A stretch of 7,289 nucleotides of DNA from Firmicutes bacterium CAG:124 (GCA_000432135.1 HF990578.1:7489-14777), one strand, 5' to 3'. Positions 1 to 6,266 are shown, counted from the stretch's first letter. Notes: generated by a model not told the origin, from the sequence alone. Program-made: numbers and translations.

Positions 1-524
1 GAGGGGAAGGACAGGCCCCCGGTCGCAAGAATGACACAGTCTGCGGGCACGGGACCCTCCGCCGTTTTTACGCCGGTCACGCGGCCATCGGAAACGGCGA
101 TCTCCGCCGCTTTGCGCGGCAGGATACGCACATGGTATGCACGCAGGAACCGTTCGAGCGCATCCAGAACGGACTGCGACCGGTCAGAGACAGGAAAAAC
201 GCGGTTGCCGCGCTCGGTCTTGAGCGCACAGCCGTAGTCTTCAAAGAATTTCTTTGCGTCTGCGGGCGAAAAGCCCGCGAGGGCGCTGTAGAGAAAGCGC
301 GGGTTCGTGGGGACGTTCTGCAGCACATCCTGCCACGGGCAGTCGTTCGTGACGTTGCAGCGGCCCTTGCCGGTGATGAGAAGCTTTTTGCCGAGCCGGC
401 CGTTCTGCTCCAGCAGCGTCACCTGCGCGCCCGCCTGCGCGGCCATACCGGCGGCCATCATGCCCGCCGCGCCGCCGCCGACAACGACAATTTTATTCGA
501 CCCGCTCAAAGGCGTCATATTCAT
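1..524 (-). CDS. HI0933/BaiN-family NAD(P)/FAD-dependent flavoprotein (partial, N-terminal part)
   Basis: This is the first 174 codons of a flavoprotein of the HI0933-like family (YhiN, BaiN and RdsA are named members); the rest lies beyond the left edge. Members are usually about 400 to 430 residues. Residues 12-21 hold the dinucleotide-binding turn IVVVGGGAAG, with an acidic E39 at the end of the second strand, as expected for FAD binding. The family block GKKLLITGKGRCNVTN is at 45-60. ERGNRVFPVSDRS follows further on, and ILATGGLSFP is at the cut edge. The ATG at 524 has GGAG ten bases upstream, inside the end of the upstream rpiR-type gene. An in-frame ATG at 518 is an alternative start, and one at 548 is less likely. 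The 32-bp overlap with the regulator suggests one mRNA and coupled translation. Family members are often called aminoacetone oxidase or bile-acid flavoprotein, but the substrate here cannot be decided. Confidence 0.9.
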   Translation of the reverse strand, partial: MNMTPLSGSNKIVVVGGGAAGMMAAGMAAQAGAQVTLLEQNGRLGKKLLITGKGRCNVTNDCPWQDVLQNVPTNPRFLYSALAGFSPADAKKFFEDYGCALKTERGNRVFPVSDRSQSVLDALERFLRAYHVRILPRKAAEIAVSDGRVTGVKTAEGPVPADCVILATGGLSFP

Positions 525-1353
525 CCCAAATCCGCTCCAGATCCTCATAGGTTTTTGCCACGCTGTCCTCCTGCTGCAAGCCGACGGAGACGATCAGCGC
601 GTTGACCACGCTCATCGGCGCGACGAGCGAGTCGACGAACGAGACCATGTTGCTCTTGGCGCACAGAACATAGTCGGCGACCTTCCCCGCCGGGGCCTCC
701 GGCTTGTCCGTGATGGTCACGACGGTCGCGCCGGAGTCGTGTGCGTACTGCAGCAGCTTCACTGTCCGGCTGGAATAGCGCGGCAGGCTGATGCCGATGA
801 CGACGTCTTCGTGTCCCACGCGCAGAAGCTGCTCGAACATTTCGCTGGTGGCCGTGGAGGAAACAAGGCGCACGTTTTCAAAAATATTGCGGAAATAGAA
901 ATTCAGATAGTTGGCCAGCGCCGCGGACGAGCGCACGCCTACAATATAAATACACCGCGCACGCAGAATCGCGCCGACCGCACGGATCATCTGCGCGCGG
1001 TCCAGCGCCTCCGCTGTCATGCGGATGGCGTTGGCGTCGCGCTGCAAAACGCTGGACACGACGTCCTGATTGCCGAACTGGTCGCTGGCGACCTCGATGC
1101 GCTGGACGCTGGTGAGCTTGTTCCGGACAAGCTCCTGCAGCGTCTTCTGCATCTCCGGATAGCCCGCGTAGCCCAGCTCCACGGCGAAGCGCACAACAGT
1201 CGACTCCGAAACCTCGACGGTCTTGCCGAGACGGCTGGCCGTCATAAACGCCGCCTTGTCATAGTTGGTCAGGATATAGGACGCGATCTTTTTCTGGCCT
1301 TTGGAAAAGGCGTGAATTTCGTTTTGAATACGGGTCAGAATATCTGCCGGCAT
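493..1353 (-). CDS. MurR/RpiR-family transcriptional regulator with SIS domain
   Basis: This is a complete 286-residue regulator of the RpiR family. These proteins sense sugar phosphates or related metabolites through a SIS domain and bind DNA through an N-terminal helix-turn-helix. Residues 1-77 fit the RpiR-type helix-turn-helix domain, including ASRLGKTVEVSESTVVRFAVELG (about 39-61). Residues about 122-258 form the SIS fold, beginning CIYIVGVRSSAALANYL at 134-150; the serine pair at 142-143 sits where phosphosugar contacts occur in the family. The ATG at 1353 is preferred because GGAGGG lies eight bases upstream. A GTG at 1374 in the same frame would place that Shine-Dalgarno sequence inside the gene. 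The gene has its own promoter in the preceding gap and overlaps the downstream flavoprotein by 32 bp, so that flavoprotein is a natural candidate target. The effector is unknown. Confidence 0.92.
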   Translation of the reverse strand: MPADILTRIQNEIHAFSKGQKKIASYILTNYDKAAFMTASRLGKTVEVSESTVVRFAVELGYAGYPEMQKTLQELVRNKLTSVQRIEVASDQFGNQDVVSSVLQRDANAIRMTAEALDRAQMIRAVGAILRARCIYIVGVRSSAALANYLNFYFRNIFENVRLVSSTATSEMFEQLLRVGHEDVVIGISLPRYSSRTVKLLQYAHDSGATVVTITDKPEAPAGKVADYVLCAKSNMVSFVDSLVAPMSVVNALIVSVGLQQEDSVAKTYEDLERIWDEYDAFERVE

Positions 1354-1389
1354 AAGAAAAGCCCTCCGCCGCACGCGCTCAGCGCAAAT

Positions 1390-1404
1390 ATTTCACAATT
1401 TTCA
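1390..1404 (-). repeat. Direct repeat TGAAAA-TTG-TGAAAT near the regulator's start of transcription
   Basis: Read on the minus strand, two TGAAA-type hexamers (1404-1399 and 1395-1390) stand nine bases apart, start to start, just downstream of the predicted transcription start of the RpiR-type gene. Position and AT-richness would suit an autoregulatory operator, but the stretch is AT-rich in general and the repeat could be chance. Confidence 0.25.
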
Positions 1405-1413
1405 TATCTATTT

Positions 1414-1442
1414 ATTTTACCGGCTTCCGCCGCGTTTTGCAA
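1414..1442 (-). promoter_or_regulatory. Sigma-A-type promoter of the RpiR-family gene
   Basis: On the minus strand, TTGCAA (1442-1437) and TAAAAT (1419-1414) are separated by exactly 17 bases. They match four of six and five of six consensus positions. Transcription would start near 1407, leaving a leader of about 54 bases before the ATG at 1353. The -35 box falls inside the weak hairpin that follows the HAD gene. Confidence 0.6.
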
Positions 1443-1448
1443 GCGGAA
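1425..1448 (-). other. Weak hairpin downstream of the HAD gene
   Basis: TTCCGC and GCGGAA form a 6-bp inverted repeat around a 12-base loop, about 47 bases after the HAD stop codon. On the minus strand no run of T follows it, so it is not a good intrinsic terminator. Read-through from the HAD gene into the regulator remains possible. Confidence 0.35.
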
Positions 1449-1494
1449 ATCTGGGAAATGGGAATATTTTATACGGATTGCGCGCACCGGTTCG

Positions 1495-2175
1495 TCACAG
1501 CGGCGCAAGCAGTGCCGGAAGCTCCAGCAGGTCCGCCACAGCATAGTCGCACAGCGGCGAGATCGGCTCCGTCCGCCCATAGAGGCAGGTCGGGATCCCG
1601 GCATTGCGGCCGCCCTGCATATCGCTTGAGAGGCTGTCGCCGATCATGATGGACTGCGCGCGGTAGTCCTCGCCGATCTCGGCGAAAACCTTGTCATAAA
1701 ACAGCTTGTCAGGCTTCTTGCAGCCCATCTGCTCGGAGATGAACACGCGGTCAAAATACTGCGCCATGCCGCTGGCGGCGATGCGGCGCGTCTGAATCTC
1801 CGTGTTGCCGTTTGTCACGATAAAAATTTTGTACTGCGCGTGCAGCTGCCGCAGCGCCTGTTCGCAGTGCGGCATGAAATTGCACTGATCGCCCAATTCG
1901 CGGAAGTATGCGGCGTTAAACGCCGCCGGGTCGGCCTCCAGACCGTATTCCGCGAAAAAGACGCGGAAGCGTTCGACATAGAGTGCCTCCTTTGTGATCT
2001 CGCCCCGCTCAAAGCGCTGCCAGAGCTCCGCGTCGAGCGCGCGGTAGCGCTCCCACATCTCCGGCGTGAACGGCAGGCCGAAGGCGCGGAACGCGATGGA
2101 AAGCGCGTTCCGGGAGCTGGTCTGAAAGTCAAACAGCGTATCGTCAATGTCCATGAGCAGTGCGCGAATCGGCAT
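1495..2175 (-). CDS. HAD-family hydrolase, YjjG/YfnB-like pyrimidine 5'-nucleotidase
   Basis: This 226-residue HAD phosphatase resembles the YjjG/YfnB group of noncanonical pyrimidine 5'-nucleotidases, which hydrolyse nucleoside monophosphates and help remove damaged or analogue nucleotides. All four HAD motifs are visible: MDIDDTLF with nucleophile D9 and acid/base D11; TNG at 121-123; the lysine of KKPD at about 154; and GDSLSSD at 179-185 with D180 and D185 for magnesium. The stretch between motifs I and II (about 17-95) gives the helical C1 cap usual for this group. The chosen ATG has GGGAGG eight bases upstream. The open frame continues upstream to 2364 over the promoter and into tex, so that extension is rejected. 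The gene is divergent from tex. Family assignment is firm; the nucleotidase specificity is by resemblance only. Confidence 0.85.
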   Translation of the reverse strand: MPIRALLMDIDDTLFDFQTSSRNALSIAFRAFGLPFTPEMWERYRALDAELWQRFERGEITKEALYVERFRVFFAEYGLEADPAAFNAAYFRELGDQCNFMPHCEQALRQLHAQYKIFIVTNGNTEIQTRRIAASGMAQYFDRVFISEQMGCKKPDKLFYDKVFAEIGEDYRAQSIMIGDSLSSDMQGGRNAGIPTCLYGRTEPISPLCDYAVADLLELPALLAPL

Positions 2176-2201
2176 ATCGGGAGCCTCCCACAGTTTTTTG
2201 T

Positions 2202-2229
2202 TTGATTGTAGCATGATTTGTGATACAAT
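2202..2229 (+). promoter_or_regulatory. Extended -10 promoter of tex
   Basis: TTGATT (2202-2207) is followed, 16 bases later, by TACAAT (2224-2229), preceded by TGA, which makes an extended -10 element. Predicted initiation is near 2236, about 25 bases before the tex ATG. ATTGTA (2205-2210) and TACAAT (2224-2229) are perfect inverted repeats, which is why a -10 box can be read on each strand. Confidence 0.65.
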
Positions 2230-2233
2230 ACAA
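2205..2233 (-). promoter_or_regulatory. Promoter of the HAD gene, overlapping the tex promoter
   Basis: On the minus strand, TTGTAT (2233-2228) and TACAAT (2210-2205) are spaced by 17 bases. Predicted initiation is near 2198, giving a leader of about 23 bases. The -35 box overlaps the -10 box of the opposing tex promoter, and the -10 box overlaps the tex -35 box. Confidence 0.55.
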
Positions 2234-2260
2234 AAAGATTTTTTCAGTAAGGAGTAACCC

Positions 2261-4426
2261 ATGCAGTCTATATCGGAAATTCTGGCGCAGGAATTAAACT
2301 GCAAGCAGGAATATATTGAAAACGTCATTGCCCTTCTGGACGAAGGCAACACCATTCCGTTCATCGCCCGCTACCGCAAGGAGCAGCACGGCGCAATGGA
2401 CGACACAGCGCTTCGGACGCTCGAAACACGGCTCCAATATCTGCGCAATCTCGCCCAGCGGCGCGAGGAGGTCAAGTCCTCCATCGCCGCGCAGGAAAAG
2501 CTGACGGACGAGCTGGCAAAGGCCATCGACGAGGCGGCGACGCTGGCTGAGGTCGAGGACCTCTACCGGCCCTACAAGCCCAAGCGCCGCACCCGCGCGA
2601 CCATCGCGAAGGAAAAGGGCCTCGAGCCGCTGGCGGACGCAATTTTCGCGCAGACGCTGAAAATGGACGCGCCGGAGGTGCTGGCGCAGGCATACATTGA
2701 CCCTGAAAAGGGCGTGGAGACGATCGAGGACGCGCTTGCGGGCGCGTCGGATATTCTTGCCGAGCGCATTTCGGACGACGCGGAGGTGCGCAAGAGCCTG
2801 CGCACGCTTATGAACCGGCGCGGCACGGCGCGTTCGGCAGCGGCAAAGGACGAGGAGGACGACAAAACCGCCGTCTACCGGCAGTATTTCGAGTTTTCCC
2901 AGCCTATTTCCCGTTTACAAAGCCATCAGGTTCTGGCACTCAACCGCGGCGAACGCGAGGGGGCCTTGAAGGTCAGCCTGTCCGTTGACCGCGACGAGGC
3001 GCTGCAATGCATCCGGCGCGGCGTCGTAAAGCCCGGCAGCCCGGCGATGGAATTTATCAAGTCCGTCTGCGACGACAGCTATGACCGGCTGCTGGAGCCC
3101 AGCATGGAACGCGAACTGCGCACGGCGCTGACGGACATGGCAAACGAGCAGGCCATTCATAATTTCGCCCTCAACCTGCGCCCGCTTCTCATGCAGCCGC
3201 CTGTAAAAGGTGCGGTCACGATGGGCCTCGACCCAGGCTACAGCCATGGCTGCAAGGTTGCCGTTGTGGATGAGACAGGCAAGGTGCTTGACACCACTGT
3301 CGTTTACCCGACGTTCGGCGAAAAGCAGAAGCAGGACGCGATCGCGAAGCTTTCTCAGCTCATCAAGAAGGATAACGTGCGCCATCTTGCCATCGGCAAC
3401 GGCACGGCCTCGCGCGAAACGGAGGCCATGGCCGTCGAGATGATCCATAAGCTTGGCGGCGGCGTTTCCTATATGATCGTCAACGAGGCGGGCGCGTCCG
3501 TCTATTCCGCGTCGAAGCTGGCGGCGGAGGAATTCCCGCAGTATGACGTGAACCTGCGTTCGGCAGTATCCATCGCACGCAGATTGCAGGACCCGCTGGC
3601 AGAGCTGGTAAAGATCGACCCGAAGGCCATCGGCGTCGGGCAGTACCAGCACGATATGCCGGAAAAGGAGCTAGACGCCGCGCTGGGCGGCGTGGTCGAG
3701 GCCTGCGTCAACGCCGTCGGCGTCGATCTGAACACAGCCTCCGCGCCGCTTTTAAAGCAGGTCGCGGGCCTCAATGCGACGACGGCGAAAAATATTGTCG
3801 CCTACCGCGAGGAGAACGGCGCGTTCACCTCGCGTGCACAGATCAAAAAGGTGCCGAAGCTGGGGCCGAAGGCGTTTGAGCAGTGCGCAGGCTTTTTGCG
3901 TGTGCCGGAAAGCAAGCAGGTGCTCGACCGCACGGGCGTGCATCCGGAGAGCTACGACGCGGCGAAGAAGCTGGCGGAGCTGCTGGACATCGATCTCAAA
4001 AATGCCGGAAAGCCGGAAATGGCCAATCTTCCCGACAAGCTCCGCGCCTACGGTGCGGAAAAGGCTGCGGCAGAATGCGGCGTCGGCGTGCCAACGCTGC
4101 AGGATATCGTAAAAGAGCTTGTCAAGCCCGGCCGCGACCCGCGCGACGAGCTGCCCGCGCCGATTTTGCGCACGGATGTGCTGGAGCTGAAGGATCTGAA
4201 GCCCGGCATGGTGCTCAGCGGAACGGTGCGCAACGTCATCGATTTCGGCGTGTTCGTCGACATCGGCGTCCATCAGGACGGGCTTGTGCATATCTCGCAG
4301 GTCAGCAATAAATTCATCAAGCACCCGTCCGAGGTCGTCTCAGTCGGCGATGTCGTCAAGGTCGCCGTTCTGGATGTCGACCAGAAGCGCGGCCGCATCA
4401 GCCTGACGATGAAGGGCGCGAAATAA
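2261..4426 (+). CDS. tex: Tex family RNA-binding transcription accessory protein
   Basis: This complete 721-residue Tex protein is close in length to Bacillus subtilis YdcI. Tex is a cytoplasmic nucleic-acid-binding factor related to eukaryotic Spt6 and affects transcription and RNA turnover. Order along the chain: an N-terminal helical Tex domain (about 1-200, with the conserved IPFIARYRKE at 32-41 and DLYRPYKPKRRTRA at 100-113); the linker LALNRGEREG at 225-234; a YqgF/RNase H-like domain from about 318 (GLDPGYSHGCKVAVVD, 322-337); a helix-hairpin-helix pair at about 486-548 (VDLNTASAPLLKQVAGL, then VPKLGPKAFEQCAGFLRV); and a C-terminal S1 domain at about 648-717 (FGVFVDIGVHQDGLVHISQVS). 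AAGGAG lies six bases before the ATG. A strong hairpin follows the stop, so it is probably monocistronic. Nothing appears damaged. Confidence 0.97.
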   Translation: MQSISEILAQELNCKQEYIENVIALLDEGNTIPFIARYRKEQHGAMDDTALRTLETRLQYLRNLAQRREEVKSSIAAQEKLTDELAKAIDEAATLAEVEDLYRPYKPKRRTRATIAKEKGLEPLADAIFAQTLKMDAPEVLAQAYIDPEKGVETIEDALAGASDILAERISDDAEVRKSLRTLMNRRGTARSAAAKDEEDDKTAVYRQYFEFSQPISRLQSHQVLALNRGEREGALKVSLSVDRDEALQCIRRGVVKPGSPAMEFIKSVCDDSYDRLLEPSMERELRTALTDMANEQAIHNFALNLRPLLMQPPVKGAVTMGLDPGYSHGCKVAVVDETGKVLDTTVVYPTFGEKQKQDAIAKLSQLIKKDNVRHLAIGNGTASRETEAMAVEMIHKLGGGVSYMIVNEAGASVYSASKLAAEEFPQYDVNLRSAVSIARRLQDPLAELVKIDPKAIGVGQYQHDMPEKELDAALGGVVEACVNAVGVDLNTASAPLLKQVAGLNATTAKNIVAYREENGAFTSRAQIKKVPKLGPKAFEQCAGFLRVPESKQVLDRTGVHPESYDAAKKLAELLDIDLKNAGKPEMANLPDKLRAYGAEKAAAECGVGVPTLQDIVKELVKPGRDPRDELPAPILRTDVLELKDLKPGMVLSGTVRNVIDFGVFVDIGVHQDGLVHISQVSNKFIKHPSEVVSVGDVVKVAVLDVDQKRGRISLTMKGAK

Positions 4427-4443
4427 CCCACGCCGCCCGCCAT

Positions 4444-4461
4444 ATTTCGACAAAATTTCGA
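4444..4461 (+). repeat. Short direct repeat ATTTCGA x2 after tex
   Basis: ATTTCGA occurs at 4444-4450 and 4455-4461, and TTTCG/CGAAA (4456-4460 and 4466-4470) form a small inverted repeat just ahead of the terminator stem. The stretch is AT-rich and may simply be a spacer. Confidence 0.3.
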
Positions 4462-4466
4462 TAAAC

Positions 4467-4503
4467 GAAACACGACCGGTTCGCGTGACCGGTCGTGTTT
4501 CTT
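4467..4503 (+). terminator. Intrinsic terminator after tex
   Basis: A perfect 14-bp stem (4467-4480 with 4488-4501, core CGACCGGT/ACCGGTCG) closes a 7-base loop and begins 40 bases after the tex stop. The U-rich tail (GTTTCTT) partly belongs to the stem. The 5' arm begins with GAAA, so the hairpin could also act on the opposite strand. Confidence 0.85.
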
Positions 4504-4506
4504 ACC

Positions 4507-4529
4507 TGCATATTTCTCCTGCGTATGCA
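4507..4529. promoter_or_regulatory. Inverted repeat TGCATA-N11-TATGCA upstream of spoVT
   Basis: A perfect 6-bp inverted repeat with an 11-base spacer lies 52 to 74 bases before the spoVT ATG, directly after the tex terminator. Its left arm contains GCATA (4508-4512), which matches the -35 element typical of forespore sigma-F/sigma-G promoters. The matching -10 would fall near 4530-4536 (AACAATA), a poor match to CATNNTA. It may be an operator, a promoter half or chance. Confidence 0.35.
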
Positions 4530-4580
4530 AACAATAGCTTTGGAACCAGCACAAAACGAAAGGCATTGGAGGAGCAATTT

Positions 4581-5123
4581 ATGAAAGCAACAGGCATTGT
4601 CCGGCGCATCGACGACCTCGGCCGCGTCGTGATCCCCAAGGAAATCCGCCGCACCCTGCGAATCCGCGAGGGCGACCCGCTGGAGATTTATACGGAGAAG
4701 GACGGCGAGGTGATCTTTAAGAAATACTCGCCGATGGGCGATCTGGGGGAATTTGCGGGACAGATCTGTGAAGCGATTGGGAAGAACACCGGATATATCG
4801 CGGCGGTCTGCGACCGGGACGCGATCATTGCGGTGCATGGCGTGCAGAAGCGGGAGCTTCTGGACAAGCGCTGCTCGCAGGAGCTGGAGCAGCTCATGGA
4901 GCTGCGGCGCAGCTACCGCTATCAGGACGGTGATCTGCCCGTCCGGCCGACGGACGCATCCGACCGCTACCGCGTCGGCGCCGCAGCCCCCATTGTGACA
5001 GAGGGCGACTTAATGGGCTGCGTCCTGCTTCTGAGCGAGGACGGCGCGCCTGCGCTCGGCGAGGCGGAGCAGCGGCTCGTGCAGACCGTCGCGGGCTTTC
5101 TCGGACGGCAGATGGAGAGCTGA
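4581..5123 (+). CDS. spoVT: Stage V sporulation protein T (SpoVT), AbrB-family regulator
   Basis: This 180-residue protein is nearly the length of Bacillus subtilis SpoVT (178). SpoVT is a forespore regulator that tunes sigma-G-dependent genes and affects spore coat, cortex and germination. Residues 1-50 are the swapped-hairpin AbrB DNA-binding domain, beginning MKATGIVRRIDDLGRVVIPK and continuing through RTLRIREGDPLEIY; this region appears near identical to B. subtilis SpoVT as I recall it. Residues about 56-178 form the GAF-like domain (ICEAIGKNTGYIAAVCDRDAI, RVGAAAPIV, AGFLGRQMES), which is more diverged, as is usual. GGAGGAG lies six bases before the ATG. The same frame is open back to 4485, but that start lies inside the terminator stem and adds unrelated sequence. 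With terminators on both sides it is probably a single-gene unit. Its presence argues for sporulation ability. Confidence 0.96.
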   Translation: MKATGIVRRIDDLGRVVIPKEIRRTLRIREGDPLEIYTEKDGEVIFKKYSPMGDLGEFAGQICEAIGKNTGYIAAVCDRDAIIAVHGVQKRELLDKRCSQELEQLMELRRSYRYQDGDLPVRPTDASDRYRVGAAAPIVTEGDLMGCVLLLSEDGAPALGEAEQRLVQTVAGFLGRQMES

Positions 5124-5125
5124 AC

Positions 5126-5159
5126 AAGCAGGCAGGGATTCGGTTCCCTGCCTGTTTTT
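5126..5159 (+). terminator. Intrinsic terminator after spoVT
   Basis: CAGGCAGGGA (5129-5138) pairs perfectly with TCCCTGCCTG (5145-5154) around a 6-base loop TTCGGT and is followed by five Ts. It starts three bases after the spoVT stop. This is a textbook rho-independent terminator. Confidence 0.95.
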
Positions 5160-5178
5160 GCGGGTGGAGAAAAAACAG

Positions 5179-5207
5179 TAGCAAAGCGGCGGAAAATCTG
5201 TTATACT
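5179..5207 (+). promoter_or_regulatory. Extended -10 promoter of holB-ricT
   Basis: TGTTATACT (5199-5207) is an extended -10 element. A weak -35 candidate, TAGCAA (5179-5184), lies 17 bases upstream of TATACT. A second extended -10-like element, TGATATAAG (5212-5220), follows, so the exact start is uncertain. Since spoVT ends in a strong terminator, holB and ricT need a promoter here. Confidence 0.55.
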
Positions 5208-5252
5208 ACTATGATATAAGGCGAAGTATAGGCCGAGAAAGGAACACCGAAC

Positions 5253-5801
5253 ATGGACTTTACCGGCTTTCTGGGAAATGACGCCGTCAAGGCACGTCTG
5301 AGCGGCGCATTCGCCAGCGGACGCGTGGCGCACAGCTATCTGCTCTGCGGGCCTGCCGGTTCTGGCAAGCATACGCTTACGCGGATCTTATCGGCGGCAA
5401 TGCAGTGCGAGGGGCGCAGCGGAAAGATCCCCTGCGGCGTCTGCTCCGGCTGCCGCAAGGCGCTTGAGGGTGTCCACCCGGATATCATCACCGTCGACGA
5501 TCCCGACCACAAGGCCATGACCGTCGACCCCATCCGCGCAGCCAGAAGCGATATGTTCATCCGCCCGAACGAGGGAAAGCGCAAGATCTACATCATCCCG
5601 CGCGGGCAGGATATGAACGAATCCGCGCAGAACGCGCTGCTGAAGATTCTGGAGGAGCCGCCGGATTACGGCGTGTTCCTGATCCTGTCGACCAACGCGG
5701 AGCGGCTGCTGCCGACCATCCGCAGCCGCTGCGCGGAGCTGCAGCTCGGCCCGGGGGCGCAGGGTGAGGAGCCGCCGTTTCGGCCCGGTGGCGCAGGATG
5801 A
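5253..5801 (+). CDS. holB: DNA polymerase III delta prime subunit, N-terminal fragment (frameshifted)
   Basis: This 182-residue open frame is the AAA+ portion of delta prime, a non-hydrolysing subunit of the replicative clamp loader that works with delta and the tau/gamma (DnaX) subunits. Residues 33-40 are the Walker A-like GPAGSGKH. C52, C61, C64 and C67 form a zinc-binding Cys4 cluster. The stretch ESAQNALLKILEEPP is at 123-137, and RSRC at 157-160 carries the SRC motif of clamp-loader subunits. The Walker B region reads KIYIIPRGQDMN and lacks a classic DExx, as is common in delta prime. The true protein should continue after ELQLGP into the C-terminal collar domain. Here a 34-bp tandem duplication shifts the frame and the chain ends at a TGA after 15 or so foreign residues. 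AAAGGA lies nine bases before the ATG. The truncated product would lack the collar domain needed for pentamer assembly. Confidence 0.9.
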   Translation: MDFTGFLGNDAVKARLSGAFASGRVAHSYLLCGPAGSGKHTLTRILSAAMQCEGRSGKIPCGVCSGCRKALEGVHPDIITVDDPDHKAMTVDPIRAARSDMFIRPNEGKRKIYIIPRGQDMNESAQNALLKILEEPPDYGVFLILSTNAERLLPTIRSRCAELQLGPGAQGEEPPFRPGGAG

Positions 5802-5814
5802 GGCGCTGCCGTTT
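5747..5814 (+). repeat. 34-bp imperfect tandem duplication that breaks holB
   Basis: Copy A (5747-5780) and copy B (5781-5814) begin CGGCCCGG and end GCCGTTT, with 30 of 34 positions identical. The differences are at 5755/5789 (G/T), 5764/5798 (G/A), 5770/5804 (A/C) and 5773/5807 (C/T). Because 34 is not a multiple of three, the frame moves by one. Copy B alone encodes the expected GPVAQDEALPF in continuity with both flanks; copy A encodes GPGAQGEEPPF. Confidence 0.95.
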
Positions 5815-6243
5815 CTGCGGCAGAATGCGCCGGACAAGCCTGACGGCGTTCTGCGCGCGGCCTATCTGCGCGCGGGCGGCTTTCTGGGTCAGGCGCTGAC
5901 GCTTTTGCAGGATGCGGAGGACGAGCCGTTCGTCCGGCAGTTTGCCGCGGCCTATGCCGCGCATGACCGGATGGCGCTGCTGCGCGTGCTGCTGCCCATG
6001 GAAAAGGCGAAGCGGGAGCAGCTGCTTCCCGCGCTGCAGCAGCTGCGCGCGTGCATCTGCGGTGCGCTGACGCAAAGAGGCGGACTGGACACTGCGTCGG
6101 AAAGCGCCGCGCAGATCGTCGCCAGCCGCTCCGGCTCAGAGCTTTTGCAGGCGTCCGACAGCATTCAGGCTGCCATTGACGCGCTGACCGCCAATGCGTC
6201 GGCAGGCGCGGTCACCGGCTATCTTGCGATGAAGCTGCGCTGA
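5764..6243 (+). pseudogene. holB: holB C-terminal remainder, out of frame (delta prime collar domain)
   Basis: This frame carries the rest of delta prime: FGPVAQDEALPFLRQNAP, then AAYLRAGGFLGQALTLLQDAED and a helical collar domain down to YLAMKLR and the TGA at 6243. Homology-like sequence begins at about 5782; the GTG at 5764 is only a nominal start and has no convincing ribosome binding site, nor does the in-frame GTG at 5788. No further stop or frameshift is present, so the reading frame has not decayed beyond the single lesion. Deleting one 34-bp copy joins this to the upstream fragment as a protein of about 318 residues, the normal family length. It is best treated as the second half of one broken gene; separate translation is possible but unsupported. 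Confidence 0.85.
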
Positions 6244-6266
6244 GCGCCGAATCTGAATTTTTACCT

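Noticed and set aside
1354..1374. GTG start seven codons upstream in the RpiR-type gene
   Set aside because: That start would put the GGAGGG Shine-Dalgarno sequence inside the coding region. The ATG at 1353 is ideally spaced from it and is where family similarity begins.
307..1629. A 440-codon plus-strand open frame
   Set aside because: It is antisense to the RpiR-type and flavoprotein genes, whose products show clear family motifs. Its own translation has no recognisable domain and it has no ribosome binding site. Long antisense frames are common in GC-rich coding DNA.
2179..2189. GGGAG-C-CTCCC palindrome over the HAD ribosome binding site
   Set aside because: A one-base spacer cannot form a useful RNA hairpin, and the sequence is explained by the Shine-Dalgarno and its chance complement.
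2176..2364. N-terminal extension of the HAD gene by 63 codons
   Set aside because: The extension crosses the divergent promoters and the start of tex. The ATG at 2175 has a strong ribosome binding site, and HAD motif I follows directly after it.
2915..3652. A 245-codon minus-strand open frame inside tex
   Set aside because: Shadow of tex: the tex frame is intact and motif-rich throughout this stretch.
4485..4580. Upstream extension of spoVT
   Set aside because: The extra 32 codons start inside the tex terminator hairpin and do not resemble SpoVT. The ATG at 4581 begins with the canonical MKATGIVRRID and has a strong ribosome binding site.
5740..5815. Programmed ribosomal frameshift in holB, by analogy with dnaX or prfB
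   Set aside because: There is no A-rich slippery heptamer or prfB-like CTT-TGA context. The frame change is fully explained by the 34-bp duplication, and a frameshift would still leave 11 extra residues from the second copy.
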